NCBI RefSeq assembly: GCF_900110205.1 | Contig: NZ_FOCV01000043.1 | Span: 1-36,464, forward strand | Source: Rhizobium tibeticum | Lineage (GTDB): Bacteria > Pseudomonadota > Alphaproteobacteria > Rhizobiales > Rhizobiaceae | Reading direction: 5' to 3' | DNA: 36,464 bases | Part shown: positions 23,608-32,126 of the stretch, one piece after another | Position numbering within the stretch: the first letter of the stretch is position 1 | Layout of the letters: each line of letters starts with the position of its first letter | Notes under the pieces: generated by a model | What the model saw: only the letters and a program-made list of their open reading frames with translations | The model's database searches: none | What the model was told of the DNA's origin: nothing | Made by a program: the position numbers and the translations under genes

Positions 23608-24662
23608 CCACGATCGACGACGGGGCTCTCGCGCAACAGCCTGCAACGCAGGAGACCGCGAGCAACGGCCGCCAGAAAGGAACCGCGAGTGCTATCCTCC
23701 GTTCCGGGGCCGTCTTCATCCTGCTCGGGCTGATGCTCGTTGGCTTTGCTATTGCCGAGCCGGCCTTCATCACTCTTAGCAATCTGATGAGCATCCTGCA
23801 GGCCGTGTCCGTCGTCGCCATTCTTGGTGCGGGCGTTACGGTGACACTCGCCGTCGGCGGTTTCGATCTGTCGATTGGCGCCGTCGCCGCCTCCAGCGTC
23901 ATGGCCGCAAGCTATGCGATGATCGTCTGGCATCTTGATGCCTTTGCGACAGTGCCGCTGGTTCTGGCCCTCGGCGCCGCGATCGGGCTCATCAATGCTG
24001 TCCTGATCGTACGTCTGCGCGTGCCTGATCTGCTGGCGACGCTCGCCGTTATGTTCCTGCTTTCGGGCCTCCAGCTCATTCCAACGGCTGGGCGTTCTAT
24101 TTCCGCGGGCTTCGTCCTGCCGGACGGCTCCAAGGCGACGGGCGCATATGATCCAGCCTTCCTCCTGATCGGTCGCTATAGCCTCCTCGGCACGCTCCCG
24201 GTCTCCGTCTTGCTGATGGTCGTCGTTGCCATCGTCCTTTTCGTCCTGACCGAGCGCACGCGTATCGGTCGGCTGCTGTTTGCAACGGGTGGCAACGAGG
24301 TCGCCACGCGGCTTGCCGGAGCATCCACGACGCGCTTGAAGACCCTTGCCTACGTCATATCCGGAGCGCTTGCCTCCCTCGGTGGCATCGTGATTGCAGC
24401 CCGGGTTGGCCGTGGCGACGTCTCGTCGGGCGGCTCCTTGCTTATGGATTCGGTTGCGGCCGCGCTGATCGGATTTGCCGTCCTCAATCTCCGCCGCCCG
24501 AACGTGCTCGGCACCGTCGTCGGCGCCGTCTTCGTCGGCGTACTCCTCAACGGTCTCACCATGCTGAATGCCCCCTACTACACGCAGGACTTCGTAAAGG
24601 GTGCCGTTTTAGTCGGGGCGCTCGCCCTCACCTACGGTCTTGGCCGCAACGTCGATCGCTGA
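23604..24662 (+). CDS. Ribose-type (CUT2) ABC permease, importer 1
   Basis: A 352-residue RbsC-like permease with eight to ten membrane helices, for example LRSGAVFILLGLMLVGFAIA, VSVVAILGAGVTVTLAVGGF and YSLLGTLPVSVLLMVVVAIV. Class motifs are GFDLSIGAVAA, VPDLLATLAVMFLLSGLQLI, RTRIGRLLFATGGNEVATRL and a final ADYxQ-like end LTYGLGRNVD. ATGA overlap with the ATPase gene. It is the only permease of importer 1, so the channel should be a homodimer, in contrast to importer 2, which has two permeases. Confidence 0.92.
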   Translation: MTTIDDGALAQQPATQETASNGRQKGTASAILRSGAVFILLGLMLVGFAIAEPAFITLSNLMSILQAVSVVAILGAGVTVTLAVGGFDLSIGAVAASSVMAASYAMIVWHLDAFATVPLVLALGAAIGLINAVLIVRLRVPDLLATLAVMFLLSGLQLIPTAGRSISAGFVLPDGSKATGAYDPAFLLIGRYSLLGTLPVSVLLMVVVAIVLFVLTERTRIGRLLFATGGNEVATRLAGASTTRLKTLAYVISGALASLGGIVIAARVGRGDVSSGGSLLMDSVAAALIGFAVLNLRRPNVLGTVVGAVFVGVLLNGLTMLNAPYYTQDFVKGAVLVGALALTYGLGRNVDR

Positions 24663-24728
24663 CACTCGACACCAGGCTTTCGAAATTTTCCTGGGAGGCG
24701 CCGCTTTTGGAATAACGTTCCTCCTTTG

Positions 24729-24758
24729 AGATATAAATCTATATAATTTGTGGACTAC
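24729..24758 (+). promoter_or_regulatory. Shared sulfur-island promoter element, copy 2
   Basis: AGATATAAA (24729-24737), one base, then CTATATAATTTGTGGACTA (24739-24757), with a perfect TATAAT at 24742-24747. Matches copy 1 at 21961-21990 (14 of 20 aligned bases in the core plus the identical nine-base flank). It is only about 23 bases from the ATG of importer 2, so it must be the core promoter itself. Confidence 0.6.
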
Positions 24759-24780
24759 ACGAAACGAGAGAGGTTATTTC

Positions 24781-25791
24781 ATGAGTGAGGGACGTGAACC
24801 GGGCTTCGGGCGCCGGGAGATCTTGAAGCTCGCGGCGGTCGCCGGGGCGACATTTGCCGGAACAGGCATCTTCGCCGCCGGACAGGCAAGTGCCGCAGGC
24901 GACGGTCTTTCGCTGAAGGGCAAGCGCGTCGCGATCAGCGCCACGGGCACCGACCACTATTTCGACCTACAGGTCTATAACGCCCAGATCGAAGAAGTGA
25001 AGCGGCTGGGCGGCGAGCCGATCGCGGTCGATGCCGGCCGCAATGACGGCAAGCTGATCGCCCAGCTTCAGACGCTTGTCGCGCAGAAGCCGGACGCCCT
25101 CGTACAGATCCTCGGCACGCTCAGCGTCATCGATCCCTGGCTGAAGAAGGCGCGCGACGCAGGCATTCCCGTCCTGACCGTCGATGTCGGCTCGACCAAC
25201 TCTATCAACAATACGACGTCCGACAACTGGGGCATCGGCAAGGACCTCGCCCTGCAGCTCGTCGCCGACATCGGAGGCGAAGGCAATATCGTCGTCTTTA
25301 ACGGCTTTTATGGCGTGACGCCCTGCGCGATCCGCTACGACCAGCTCGTCAATGTCATCAAGTATTTCCCGAAGGTGAAAATCCTTCAGCCGGAGCTGCG
25401 CGACGTCATCCCCAACACGGTCCAGGACGCCTTCACGCAGATCACCGCGATCCTCAACAAGTATCCGGACAAGGGCTCGATCAAGGCCGTCTGGTCGGCC
25501 TGGGATATCCCGCAGCTCGGCGCCACCCAGGCGATCGCCGCAGCCGGCCGCAACGAGATCCGCACCTATGGCGTCGATGGCAGCCCGGAAGTTCTCCAGC
25601 TCGTTGCCGATCCGAACTCGCCTGCGGGTGCAGATGCCGCCCAGCAGCCGGCCGAGATCGGCCGTGTTGCGGTTCGCCGCGTCGCCAGGCTTCTCGCCGG
25701 CCAGAGCCTGCCGCGCGAAACTTATGTACCGGCACTGCTCGCAAACAAGGACAATGTTGGCGAGATCATCAAGAAGCTCGGTATCGGCTGA
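24781..25791 (+). CDS. Ribose-type (CUT2) ABC substrate-binding protein with Tat signal, importer 2
   Basis: A 336-residue periplasmic binding protein. The N-terminus carries a convincing twin-arginine signal, GRREILKLAAVAGATFAGTG, followed by AASA-type residues near ASAAGDG, so export in a folded state via Tat is likely. Mature class features: GKRVAISATGTDHYFDLQVY, KPDALVQILGTLSVIDPWLK, GIPVLTVDVGSTNSINNTTS, IVVFNGFYGV, TYGVDGSPEVLQLVADP. GAGAGG precedes ATG 24781. Its best match class is RbsB-like, but the SxNxINNTTSDN loop is unusual, so the ligand may not be a plain sugar. First gene of a five-gene operon ending in a monooxygenase. Confidence 0.88.
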   Translation: MSEGREPGFGRREILKLAAVAGATFAGTGIFAAGQASAAGDGLSLKGKRVAISATGTDHYFDLQVYNAQIEEVKRLGGEPIAVDAGRNDGKLIAQLQTLVAQKPDALVQILGTLSVIDPWLKKARDAGIPVLTVDVGSTNSINNTTSDNWGIGKDLALQLVADIGGEGNIVVFNGFYGVTPCAIRYDQLVNVIKYFPKVKILQPELRDVIPNTVQDAFTQITAILNKYPDKGSIKAVWSAWDIPQLGATQAIAAAGRNEIRTYGVDGSPEVLQLVADPNSPAGADAAQQPAEIGRVAVRRVARLLAGQSLPRETYVPALLANKDNVGEIIKKLGIG

Positions 25792-25803
25792 TACCGGCTC
25801 CTG

Positions 25804-25827
25804 GCGATGCGGCAGCGGCCGCATCGC
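25804..25827 (+). promoter_or_regulatory. Intercistronic hairpin after the importer 2 binding-protein gene
   Basis: GCGATGCGGC (25804-25813) and GCCGCATCGC (25818-25827) pair perfectly over 10 base pairs with the tetraloop AGCG, 12 bases after the stop. It has no T run, so it probably stabilises the binding-protein mRNA or partly attenuates downstream transcription, keeping the binding protein in excess over the membrane parts. Confidence 0.6.
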
Positions 25828-25853
25828 TCCCATTTCTCTTGTGAGCCTGCAAC

Positions 25854-27404
25854 ATGACCGCATCCGCCTTCGCGCAAACAACCGAGAATGACGAGTACAT
25901 CATTCGCTTCGACCATGTCGTGAAGCATTTCGGCGGCGCGCAGGCGCTTACCGGCGCCGCGCTTGCCGTGCGCCGCGGCACCGTGCACGGGCTTGTCGGA
26001 CAGAACGGGGCCGGAAAGTCAACGCTCATCAAGATTCTTGCCGGCCTGCACGCGCCGGACGAGGGACGCATCGAGATCGAAAGCAAGCCGTACGACCGGC
26101 TGACGCCGCATCTGTGCGAGGATCTCGGCATTCATTTCATCCATCAGGATCGGCTGCTAGTACCCACCTTCACGGTCGGAGAAGCCCTGTTTCTCGGGCG
26201 GGAGGCCCGCTTTGCAGGCACGCCGTTTCTCAATCGCCGCGCCATGCAACGGCGCGCGGAAAAAATTCTCGCCAATTATTTCAGCGTGGAGCTGCCGAAG
26301 GATGCCTTGATCGGCGAGCTTTCCACCGCCGAGCGCCAGATCGTCCAGATCACCCGCGCGCTTCTTCACCAGCCCAAAATACTGGTCTTCGATGAACCGA
26401 CTGCGGCACTTGTCCGTCGCGAGGCCGAAATTCTCTTCCGCCTGATCCGCCGCCTTCGCAGCGAGGGCGTGACCATCATCTACATCTCTCATTATCTGAA
26501 CGAGATCGAGGAACTCTGCGACCACGTGACGGTGTTGCGCAACGGCATCGACGTCGCCTCGCTGCCGATCAGCGAGACGTCTGCAAAGGCGATCGCCAGC
26601 CTGATGATCGAGCGCGACATCACCGAGATGTTCCCGAAACGCCAGGTAGAGCTCGGCGAGGACGTTCTTAAAGTCCAGGCCCTGTCGGCGCCGAACCGCT
26701 TTGACGACATCAGCTTTTCGCTGCGCCGTGGAGAGGTCCTCGGCATTACCGGACTGCTGGGTTCCGGGGCCAAGGAGCTTGTGCGCACGCTCTTCGGACT
26801 TGAGCAGGCGGCATCCGGTGTGATCGAGATCGAGGGCAAGACGGCGCACCCGCGCAATCCGGTACAGGCCGTCGATCGGCAGCTTGCGCTTGTGCCTGAG
26901 GACCGTCGCGGCCATGGCGTCGGCCTTGATCTCAGCCTTAGCGAAAACATCACGCTATCGAGCCTTGCCCGATATACGCGCTTCGGATTCCTGAAACGAA
27001 GACGTGAGCGCGCCGATACCGACGACCTCATCAAGCGCCTGCAGATCAAGACCGCCGGCCGCGACGCCTTGGTTCGCACGCTCTCCGGCGGCAACCAGCA
27101 GAAGGTGGCGATAGCCAAGTGGCTTAGCCGCCGATCGGAGATCTACCTCCTCGACGAGCCGACCGTTGGCGTCGACATCGGCTCCAAGGTCGAGATCTAC
27201 TCTCTGATCGGCGAGCTGGCTGCTCGTGGCGCCGGCGTCATCGTGCTCTCGTCGGATCTGCCCGAGCTTGTAGGCATTACCGACCGCATTCTTGTGTTTT
27301 TCCGCGGCCACGTGATCCGCGAGCTCGTCTCCTCGAAGACCACAACGGATGAAGTGCTGGCGGCCTCGACCGGCGCTTCGGAAGGATTGCGCCATGTCGG
27401 CTGA
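25854..27404 (+). CDS. Ribose-type (CUT2) ABC ATPase with two nucleotide-binding domains, importer 2
   Basis: A 516-residue RbsA-like fused ATPase. First domain: Walker A GQNGAGKST, H/Q region IHFIHQDRLL, signature-like ELSTAERQIVQITRAL, Walker B ILVFDEPTAAL. Second domain: degenerate Walker A GLLGSGAKE, signature LSGGNQQKVAIAKWL, Walker B IYLLDEPTVGVDIG. It differs from the importer 1 ATPase throughout, so the two are not a recent duplication. The ribosome-binding site is poor, in keeping with lower expression after the hairpin at 25804-25827. Its 3' end overlaps the first permease by 11 bases. Confidence 0.93.
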   Translation: MTASAFAQTTENDEYIIRFDHVVKHFGGAQALTGAALAVRRGTVHGLVGQNGAGKSTLIKILAGLHAPDEGRIEIESKPYDRLTPHLCEDLGIHFIHQDRLLVPTFTVGEALFLGREARFAGTPFLNRRAMQRRAEKILANYFSVELPKDALIGELSTAERQIVQITRALLHQPKILVFDEPTAALVRREAEILFRLIRRLRSEGVTIIYISHYLNEIEELCDHVTVLRNGIDVASLPISETSAKAIASLMIERDITEMFPKRQVELGEDVLKVQALSAPNRFDDISFSLRRGEVLGITGLLGSGAKELVRTLFGLEQAASGVIEIEGKTAHPRNPVQAVDRQLALVPEDRRGHGVGLDLSLSENITLSSLARYTRFGFLKRRRERADTDDLIKRLQIKTAGRDALVRTLSGGNQQKVAIAKWLSRRSEIYLLDEPTVGVDIGSKVEIYSLIGELAARGAGVIVLSSDLPELVGITDRILVFFRGHVIRELVSSKTTTDEVLAASTGASEGLRHVG

Positions 27405-28413
27405 CGTCCAGTTTGCCTCCCTCCCCGCTGCTTCGACCGGGCATTTACCGCGGGCGAAGGGCAGGGTCGCAGCTTCGGCGCTCCGCTTCGGTTCGCTGCT
27501 CGCCTTCGCGTCGATCCTTGTCGTGTTCTCGCTCACCGCACCCTATTTCCTGACGATCGGCAATATCGGCAATGTCCTTGGCCAGTCGGCCATCGCAGGC
27601 GTCCTGGCGATCGGCCTGACGATCGTGCTCATCGCCGGCGGATCGAACGTCGTCACGGGCGGTATCGATCTGTCGCTTGCCGCCAATATGGGGTTGAGCG
27701 CTGCGACTTATGCGACGCTGATCCAGCTCGGATACGGCGATCTTACCGCAGCAGGCGGCGCGCTGCTCACAGGACTTTCAATTGGCGCAGTCAATGCGGC
27801 AGCGGTGGTCTTTGCCGGCATCGTGCCTCTCCTCGCAACGCTTGCCGTCATGAACGTTGTCGCCGGCCTTGAGCTGGTCCTTACCCAGAACACCGTCGTC
27901 CCCGCCTCGACTGATTTCCTGACGGCGATCTCGGCGTCCGACGGCTTCGGCGTTCCAATCCTTGCCTATGTCCTGATCGGGTTCACCGCGTTTGCAGCGG
28001 CGATTGTCCAATACACCCCGCTGGGGCTGAGGCTTTATGCCGCCGGCGAGTTCCCGGATGCAGCCCGTGCAGCAGGCCTGCCGCTCAAGCGGTTGCTTGC
28101 GGGAGCCTTCGTCGCTAGCGGTCTGTGCGGTGGCTTCGCAGGCATTATCTCCGTCTCCTATCTCAGTGGCAGCACCACCGGTTCGGGCGAGATGTTACTG
28201 CCGGTCGTCGTCACTGCACTGCTTGGCTCGGTCTTTTCGCGCCGCCTCGTGCCGACGATCACCGGAACACTGGTTTCCGCACTCTTCGTCGGCTTCCTCA
28301 TCAACGGCTTCCAGCTTTTGAACCTGCCGAGCACGCTCGTCAGCGGCGTCCAGGGTCTCCTGATCCTGATCGTCGTCTCGGCCACGACGCTGGTGCGCAA
28401 ACGGGAGATCTGA
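27394..28413 (+). CDS. Ribose-type (CUT2) ABC permease A, importer 2
   Basis: A 339-residue RbsC-like permease with eight to ten membrane helices (LRFGSLLAFASILVVFSLTA, SAIAGVLAIGLTIVLIAGGS and others). Class motifs are GGIDLSLAANMGLSA, VPLLATLAVMNVVAGLELVL, TPLGLRLYAAGEFPDAARAA and the end VLRKREI-like TTLVRKREI. Start 27394 overlaps the ATPase end by 11 bases; an in-frame ATG at 27349 lies deep in the ATPase and is less likely. It pairs with the permease that starts two bases after its stop, so the channel is a heterodimer. Confidence 0.92.
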   Translation: MSADVQFASLPAASTGHLPRAKGRVAASALRFGSLLAFASILVVFSLTAPYFLTIGNIGNVLGQSAIAGVLAIGLTIVLIAGGSNVVTGGIDLSLAANMGLSAATYATLIQLGYGDLTAAGGALLTGLSIGAVNAAAVVFAGIVPLLATLAVMNVVAGLELVLTQNTVVPASTDFLTAISASDGFGVPILAYVLIGFTAFAAAIVQYTPLGLRLYAAGEFPDAARAAGLPLKRLLAGAFVASGLCGGFAGIISVSYLSGSTTGSGEMLLPVVVTALLGSVFSRRLVPTITGTLVSALFVGFLINGFQLLNLPSTLVSGVQGLLILIVVSATTLVRKREI

Positions 28414-28415
28414 CC

Positions 28416-29393
28416 ATGTCCGCTTCGACATTTGCCGGGCAATACGCCGCAGGCTTGGCTCGATACGGCCTCATACTGGCCCTCGTCGTCGTCTTCTCGA
28501 TCTTCTCAGCCGCCGCACCGACCTTCCTCACTTTGGGCAACCTGCAGAGCATTCTGGTCAACAATTTCACCCTGCTCGCGATCGTCTCGATCGCCATGAC
28601 CCTGGCGGTATCGGCCGGCGGCATCGATCTTTCAGTCGGCACCGCGGTGGACTTCGCAAGCTTCGCCTTCGTTTCCCTCGTGCTTACGGGTGAGCCGATC
28701 ACCGTTGCGCTTCTGGGCGGTCTTACGGCAGGTGCCGTCGTCGGCGCCTTCAACGCCATTTTGATCTCGGCGATCGGCGTGTCCCCGTTTCTGGCAACGC
28801 TCGGCACCTTGTTCATCGGGCGCAGCATCCAGCAGCTTCTGACGAACGGCGGCAATCCGGTCTACCTGCCGCCCGCGGGCGTGCCGGAGGCTTTCCGTTT
28901 TCTGGGGCACGGATTTATCGCGGGCGTACCGGTGCCACTCTTGATCGCCGCTCTCATCATTGCCGGCATCTCGGTGCTCCTTTCCCGGACGCGGTTTGGC
29001 CGTGTCGTGCTTTCGATCGGCATTCAGCCAAGCGTCGTACGCTATTCCGGGGTCGGCCTTCGCCCTCATGTTGCCGCGACCTTCATCCTCGCCGGGATCA
29101 TCGCGGCGGTCGCGGGCATCATCCTGACGGCAACGGTCACGGTCTATATCCCCTCTTCCGGCAATGCCTTTCTGCTGAATGCGATTGGCGCCACCTTCAT
29201 CGGCACGACATTCTCGCCGCTCGGGCGCCCGAATGTCGGCGGCACCGTCCTCGGCGTCCTGCTCCTCAGCATCGTTGCCAACGGTCTGCTTTTGTCCGGT
29301 CTGAATTTCTACTGGCAGCAGGTCGGCACCGGCACGCTCATATTCGCGGTGCTGGCCTTCAGCTTCATCAACCGGAAAGCGGCCGACGCCTGA
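28416..29393 (+). CDS. Ribose-type (CUT2) ABC permease B, importer 2
   Basis: A 325-residue RbsC-like permease (ARYGLILALVVVFSIFSAAA, LLAIVSIAMTLAVSAGGIDL, TFILAGIIAAVAGIILTATV). Class motifs are GGIDLSVGTAVDFASF, VSPFLATLGTLFIGRSIQQL, RTRFGRVVLSIGIQPSVVRY. Start 28416 lies two bases after the permease A stop; a much longer open frame upstream (from 28125) runs through permease A in another frame and is not used. It differs from permease A enough to be a specialised partner. Thirty-five bases separate it from the monooxygenase gene. Confidence 0.92.
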   Translation: MSASTFAGQYAAGLARYGLILALVVVFSIFSAAAPTFLTLGNLQSILVNNFTLLAIVSIAMTLAVSAGGIDLSVGTAVDFASFAFVSLVLTGEPITVALLGGLTAGAVVGAFNAILISAIGVSPFLATLGTLFIGRSIQQLLTNGGNPVYLPPAGVPEAFRFLGHGFIAGVPVPLLIAALIIAGISVLLSRTRFGRVVLSIGIQPSVVRYSGVGLRPHVAATFILAGIIAAVAGIILTATVTVYIPSSGNAFLLNAIGATFIGTTFSPLGRPNVGGTVLGVLLLSIVANGLLLSGLNFYWQQVGTGTLIFAVLAFSFINRKAADA

Positions 29394-29428
29394 GCGAGGC
29401 CCAATCGAAACCATGCAGGAACAATGAC

Positions 29429-30820
29429 ATGAGCCGAGAAATCAGGCTGAACGCCTTTGACATGAACTGCGTCGGACACCAGTCTCCGGGCCTCTGGCGC
29501 CATCCGCGCGACAAGTCATGGACCTACAAGGATCTCGATTACTGGGTGCATCTGGCAAAGACGCTGGAGCGCGGCAAGTTCGACGGGCTCTTCATAGCCG
29601 ATGTGCTCGGGGTCTACGATGTGCTGAACGGCAATGTCGATGCGGCACTGCGCCATTCTGCCCAGGTGCCGGTCAACGATCCGCTGCAGCTTATCCCGAC
29701 AATGTCCTATGAGACCGAACATCTAGGCTTTGGCCTCACGGCGTCGCTCTCCTTCGAGCATCCCTATACGTTCGCCCGGCGCATCTCAACACTCGACCAT
29801 CTCACCAAGGGCCGGGTCGGCTGGAACATCGTCACGTCCTATCTCAACAGCGGTGCGCTCAACGTCGGCCAGCCCGCCCAGACGAACCACGACGAACGCT
29901 ACGAGCTCGCCGAAGAATACCTTGAGGTCTGCTACAAGCTGTGGGAGGGGAGCTGGGAAGACGGTGCCGTGGTGCGTGATCGGGAAAAGGGCGTCTTCAC
30001 CCACCCGGAGAAGGTCCACCCTATCCGTCACGCTGGCAAGCATTTCACCGTTCCCGGCATTCACCTCAGCGAGCCGTCGCCGCAGCGCACGCCCGTCCTC
30101 TACCAGGCCGGCGCCTCCAGCCGCGGCAAGGATTTCGCCGGCGCCCATGCCGAATGCATTTTCGTCGCAGCCCCGTCCAAGGCCGTACTCAAACGCTATG
30201 TCGCCAATGTGCGGCAAGCGGCCGAACGTGTCGGCCGCAATCCCCGGGAGATCCTTGCCTTCAATCTGCAGACCGTCGTGGTCGGCGAAACGGATGCCGA
30301 GGCACAGCGCAAGTTCAATGAATACCGCAAATATGCTTCGTTCGAGGGGGCGTTGACGCTGATCTCCGGCTGGACGGGCATCGACTTCGGCCAGTTTGAC
30401 CCCGATGAGGTGCTGCGCCACCGCTATACAAATGCCGTGCAATCGGCCGTCGAAACCTTCACGACCATCGATCCCGGCAGGGAATGGACGGTTCGGGAGA
30501 TGGCGGACTGGGTGGGCGTGGGCGGCTTCGGCCCCGTCTTTGTCGGCTCGCCCTCTACGGTCGCCGATCTGATGCAGGAATGGGTCGACGATACCGATGT
30601 CGACGGCTTCAATCTCGCCTATGCGATAACGCCGGAAAGCTTTGAGGACGCCGTCGACCTTCTCGTGCCGGAACTGCAGAGGCGCGGTGTCTACAAAACC
30701 GAATATCGCCAGGGCACCCTGCGCGAAAAGCTTGGTGGAAAAGGCCCGCGCCTCGCGGTCCCGCATCCCGGCGCAGCCTACCGCAATCTTGGATCTGAGC
30801 CGGCGCGGCTCGCGGTTTAG
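29429..30820 (+). CDS. NtaA/DmoA-type FMN-dependent monooxygenase (luciferase-like)
   Basis: A 463-residue member of the bacterial-luciferase-like monooxygenases in the NtaA/SnaA/DszA/DmoA branch. Typical features in order are LNAFDMNCVGHQSPGLWRHP, DYWVHLAKTLERGKFDGLF, IADVLGVYDVLNG, LIPTMSYETEHLGFGLTASL, SFEHPYTFARRISTLDHLTK, GRVGWNIVTSYLN, the insertion ERYELAEEYLEVCYKLW, and GASSRGKDFAGAHAECIFV. Such enzymes use FMNH2 and O2 to cleave C-S or C-N bonds (dimethyl sulfide, sulfones, nitrilotriacetate). Its place at the end of the importer 2 operon shows that the imported compound is its probable substrate. It needs a flavin reductase, which is not in the window. Length is normal for the branch. 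Confidence 0.92.
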   Translation: MSREIRLNAFDMNCVGHQSPGLWRHPRDKSWTYKDLDYWVHLAKTLERGKFDGLFIADVLGVYDVLNGNVDAALRHSAQVPVNDPLQLIPTMSYETEHLGFGLTASLSFEHPYTFARRISTLDHLTKGRVGWNIVTSYLNSGALNVGQPAQTNHDERYELAEEYLEVCYKLWEGSWEDGAVVRDREKGVFTHPEKVHPIRHAGKHFTVPGIHLSEPSPQRTPVLYQAGASSRGKDFAGAHAECIFVAAPSKAVLKRYVANVRQAAERVGRNPREILAFNLQTVVVGETDAEAQRKFNEYRKYASFEGALTLISGWTGIDFGQFDPDEVLRHRYTNAVQSAVETFTTIDPGREWTVREMADWVGVGGFGPVFVGSPSTVADLMQEWVDDTDVDGFNLAYAITPESFEDAVDLLVPELQRRGVYKTEYRQGTLREKLGGKGPRLAVPHPGAAYRNLGSEPARLAV

Positions 30821-31022
30821 AGGTTGAGTCCCATACCGTGCGGGAAAGGCTCTGACGTAATTATCTTCGGTCCCGACACCCATCATCCGAACGAGTTTTT
30901 GCAAGCAAGATGGTGTAACGGGCAGAACCCAGCCAGCCAGGTTTGGAGGTGGTCGTCCCTCACAATGATGGTGTCGCGGAGTCAGGTTTTGGCCTGCTCC
31001 ATAGCATCAGGGAGAGACGACC

Positions 31023-31751
31023 ATGAGACAGTATGCCGGCATCGACGTATCATTGGAATACTCAAGTGTGTGCGTGTTGGATGCGGATGGCCGCATCGTG
31101 GGTGAAGGAAAGGTCCACAGTGAACCCGATGCGCTGATCGCCTGGTTTGGCGAGCACGGTGTGGCCATGGAACGAATTGGTCTTGAGGCCGGCCCCTTGT
31201 CGCAGTGGCTCTATACCGGGATGACGAAGGCGGGTCTGGCGGTCGAACTGATCGAGACACGGCACGTGCGTGCGGCCTTCAAGACGATGCCAGTGAAGAC
31301 CGACAAGAAGGATGCGCGGGGTATCGCGCAGTTGATGCGGCTTGGCTGGTTCAGACCGGTTCACTGCAAATCTCTTCCGGCCCAGGAGGTACGCGCCCTG
31401 CTGACCGCCCGCAAGCTCATCCAGGGGAAGCTTCACGACATCGAGATGAGCATGCGGGGCATACTGCGCGGCTTCGGCCTCAAGGTAGGGCCGACGACGC
31501 GGCGCACCTATGTGGCACGCATCCGCGAGCTGACCGAAGGTCATCCGACCTTGGAGGCGATCGCCGCGTCGCTGTTGAAGGTGCGCGACGCACTTGCGGA
31601 CGAATTTGCAGGGTTTGACCGAACGCTGCGTGCCATGGCCCGCCAGGACAATAACGCACGACGGCTGATGACGACGCCCGGCGTTGGCGTCCTGGTGGCG
31701 CTGACATTCGTATCGGCCGTTGATGCGCCTGAGCCGCCGACAGGGTCGTGA
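31023..31751 (+). pseudogene. IS110-family transposase, truncated
   Basis: The frame opens MRQYAGIDVSLEYSSVCVLD (first Asp of the DEDD catalytic set), continues IGLEAGPLSQWLY and PVKTDKKDARGIAQLMRLGW (the next acidic residues) and reaches the start of the second domain, RRLMTTPGVGVLVALTFVSA followed by VDAPEPPTGS and a stop. Full IS110 transposases are about 340-400 residues; this one ends after 242, where the family would continue with the serine-containing C-terminal domain. The last eight or so residues do not match the family, so the break is near 31716. The left flank, 30821-31022, probably holds the element's left end. The element cannot transpose by itself. Confidence 0.85.
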
Positions 31752-32126
31752 CGAAAGTAGTGACACGCCAGAAGAACCACGCATACGTACAACGAAGCGG
31801 CCTGTCAGTGTCCATAATCCCGCTCACTGGCTGCCATCGTGCGATCGCGGATATGAGCCGCAGATTGAAATCTCCATAGCCTTCAACTGTGGCCCGCGGG
31901 TTCCTTCCTCGGGGACTTTCGTACGCCTGCCGGCGCCCGAAACTCTTCACGGTAGCGGACTGGCTAGCTCCCGGTGTCGTTCACTCAGTAGAAGACGTTC
32001 AAATCGAAGCGCGAAGTTTTCAGGTCCGGATTGTGGCACAAAGGTACCGGCTCAATCGCCATCTGTCGATGTAGGAACCCCAGCTCTTGCAAGGGATAGA
32101 ACCCCGTTTTCCCCAAATAGCTGCTT
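31752..32126. other. Intergenic debris between truncated IS110 and response regulator
   Basis: About 375 bases without a supported gene. A leftward frame reads YGDFNLRLISAIARWQPVSG, which looks like transposon debris but which I cannot assign. It probably contains the end of the element that truncated the IS110 transposase. Confidence 0.4.
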
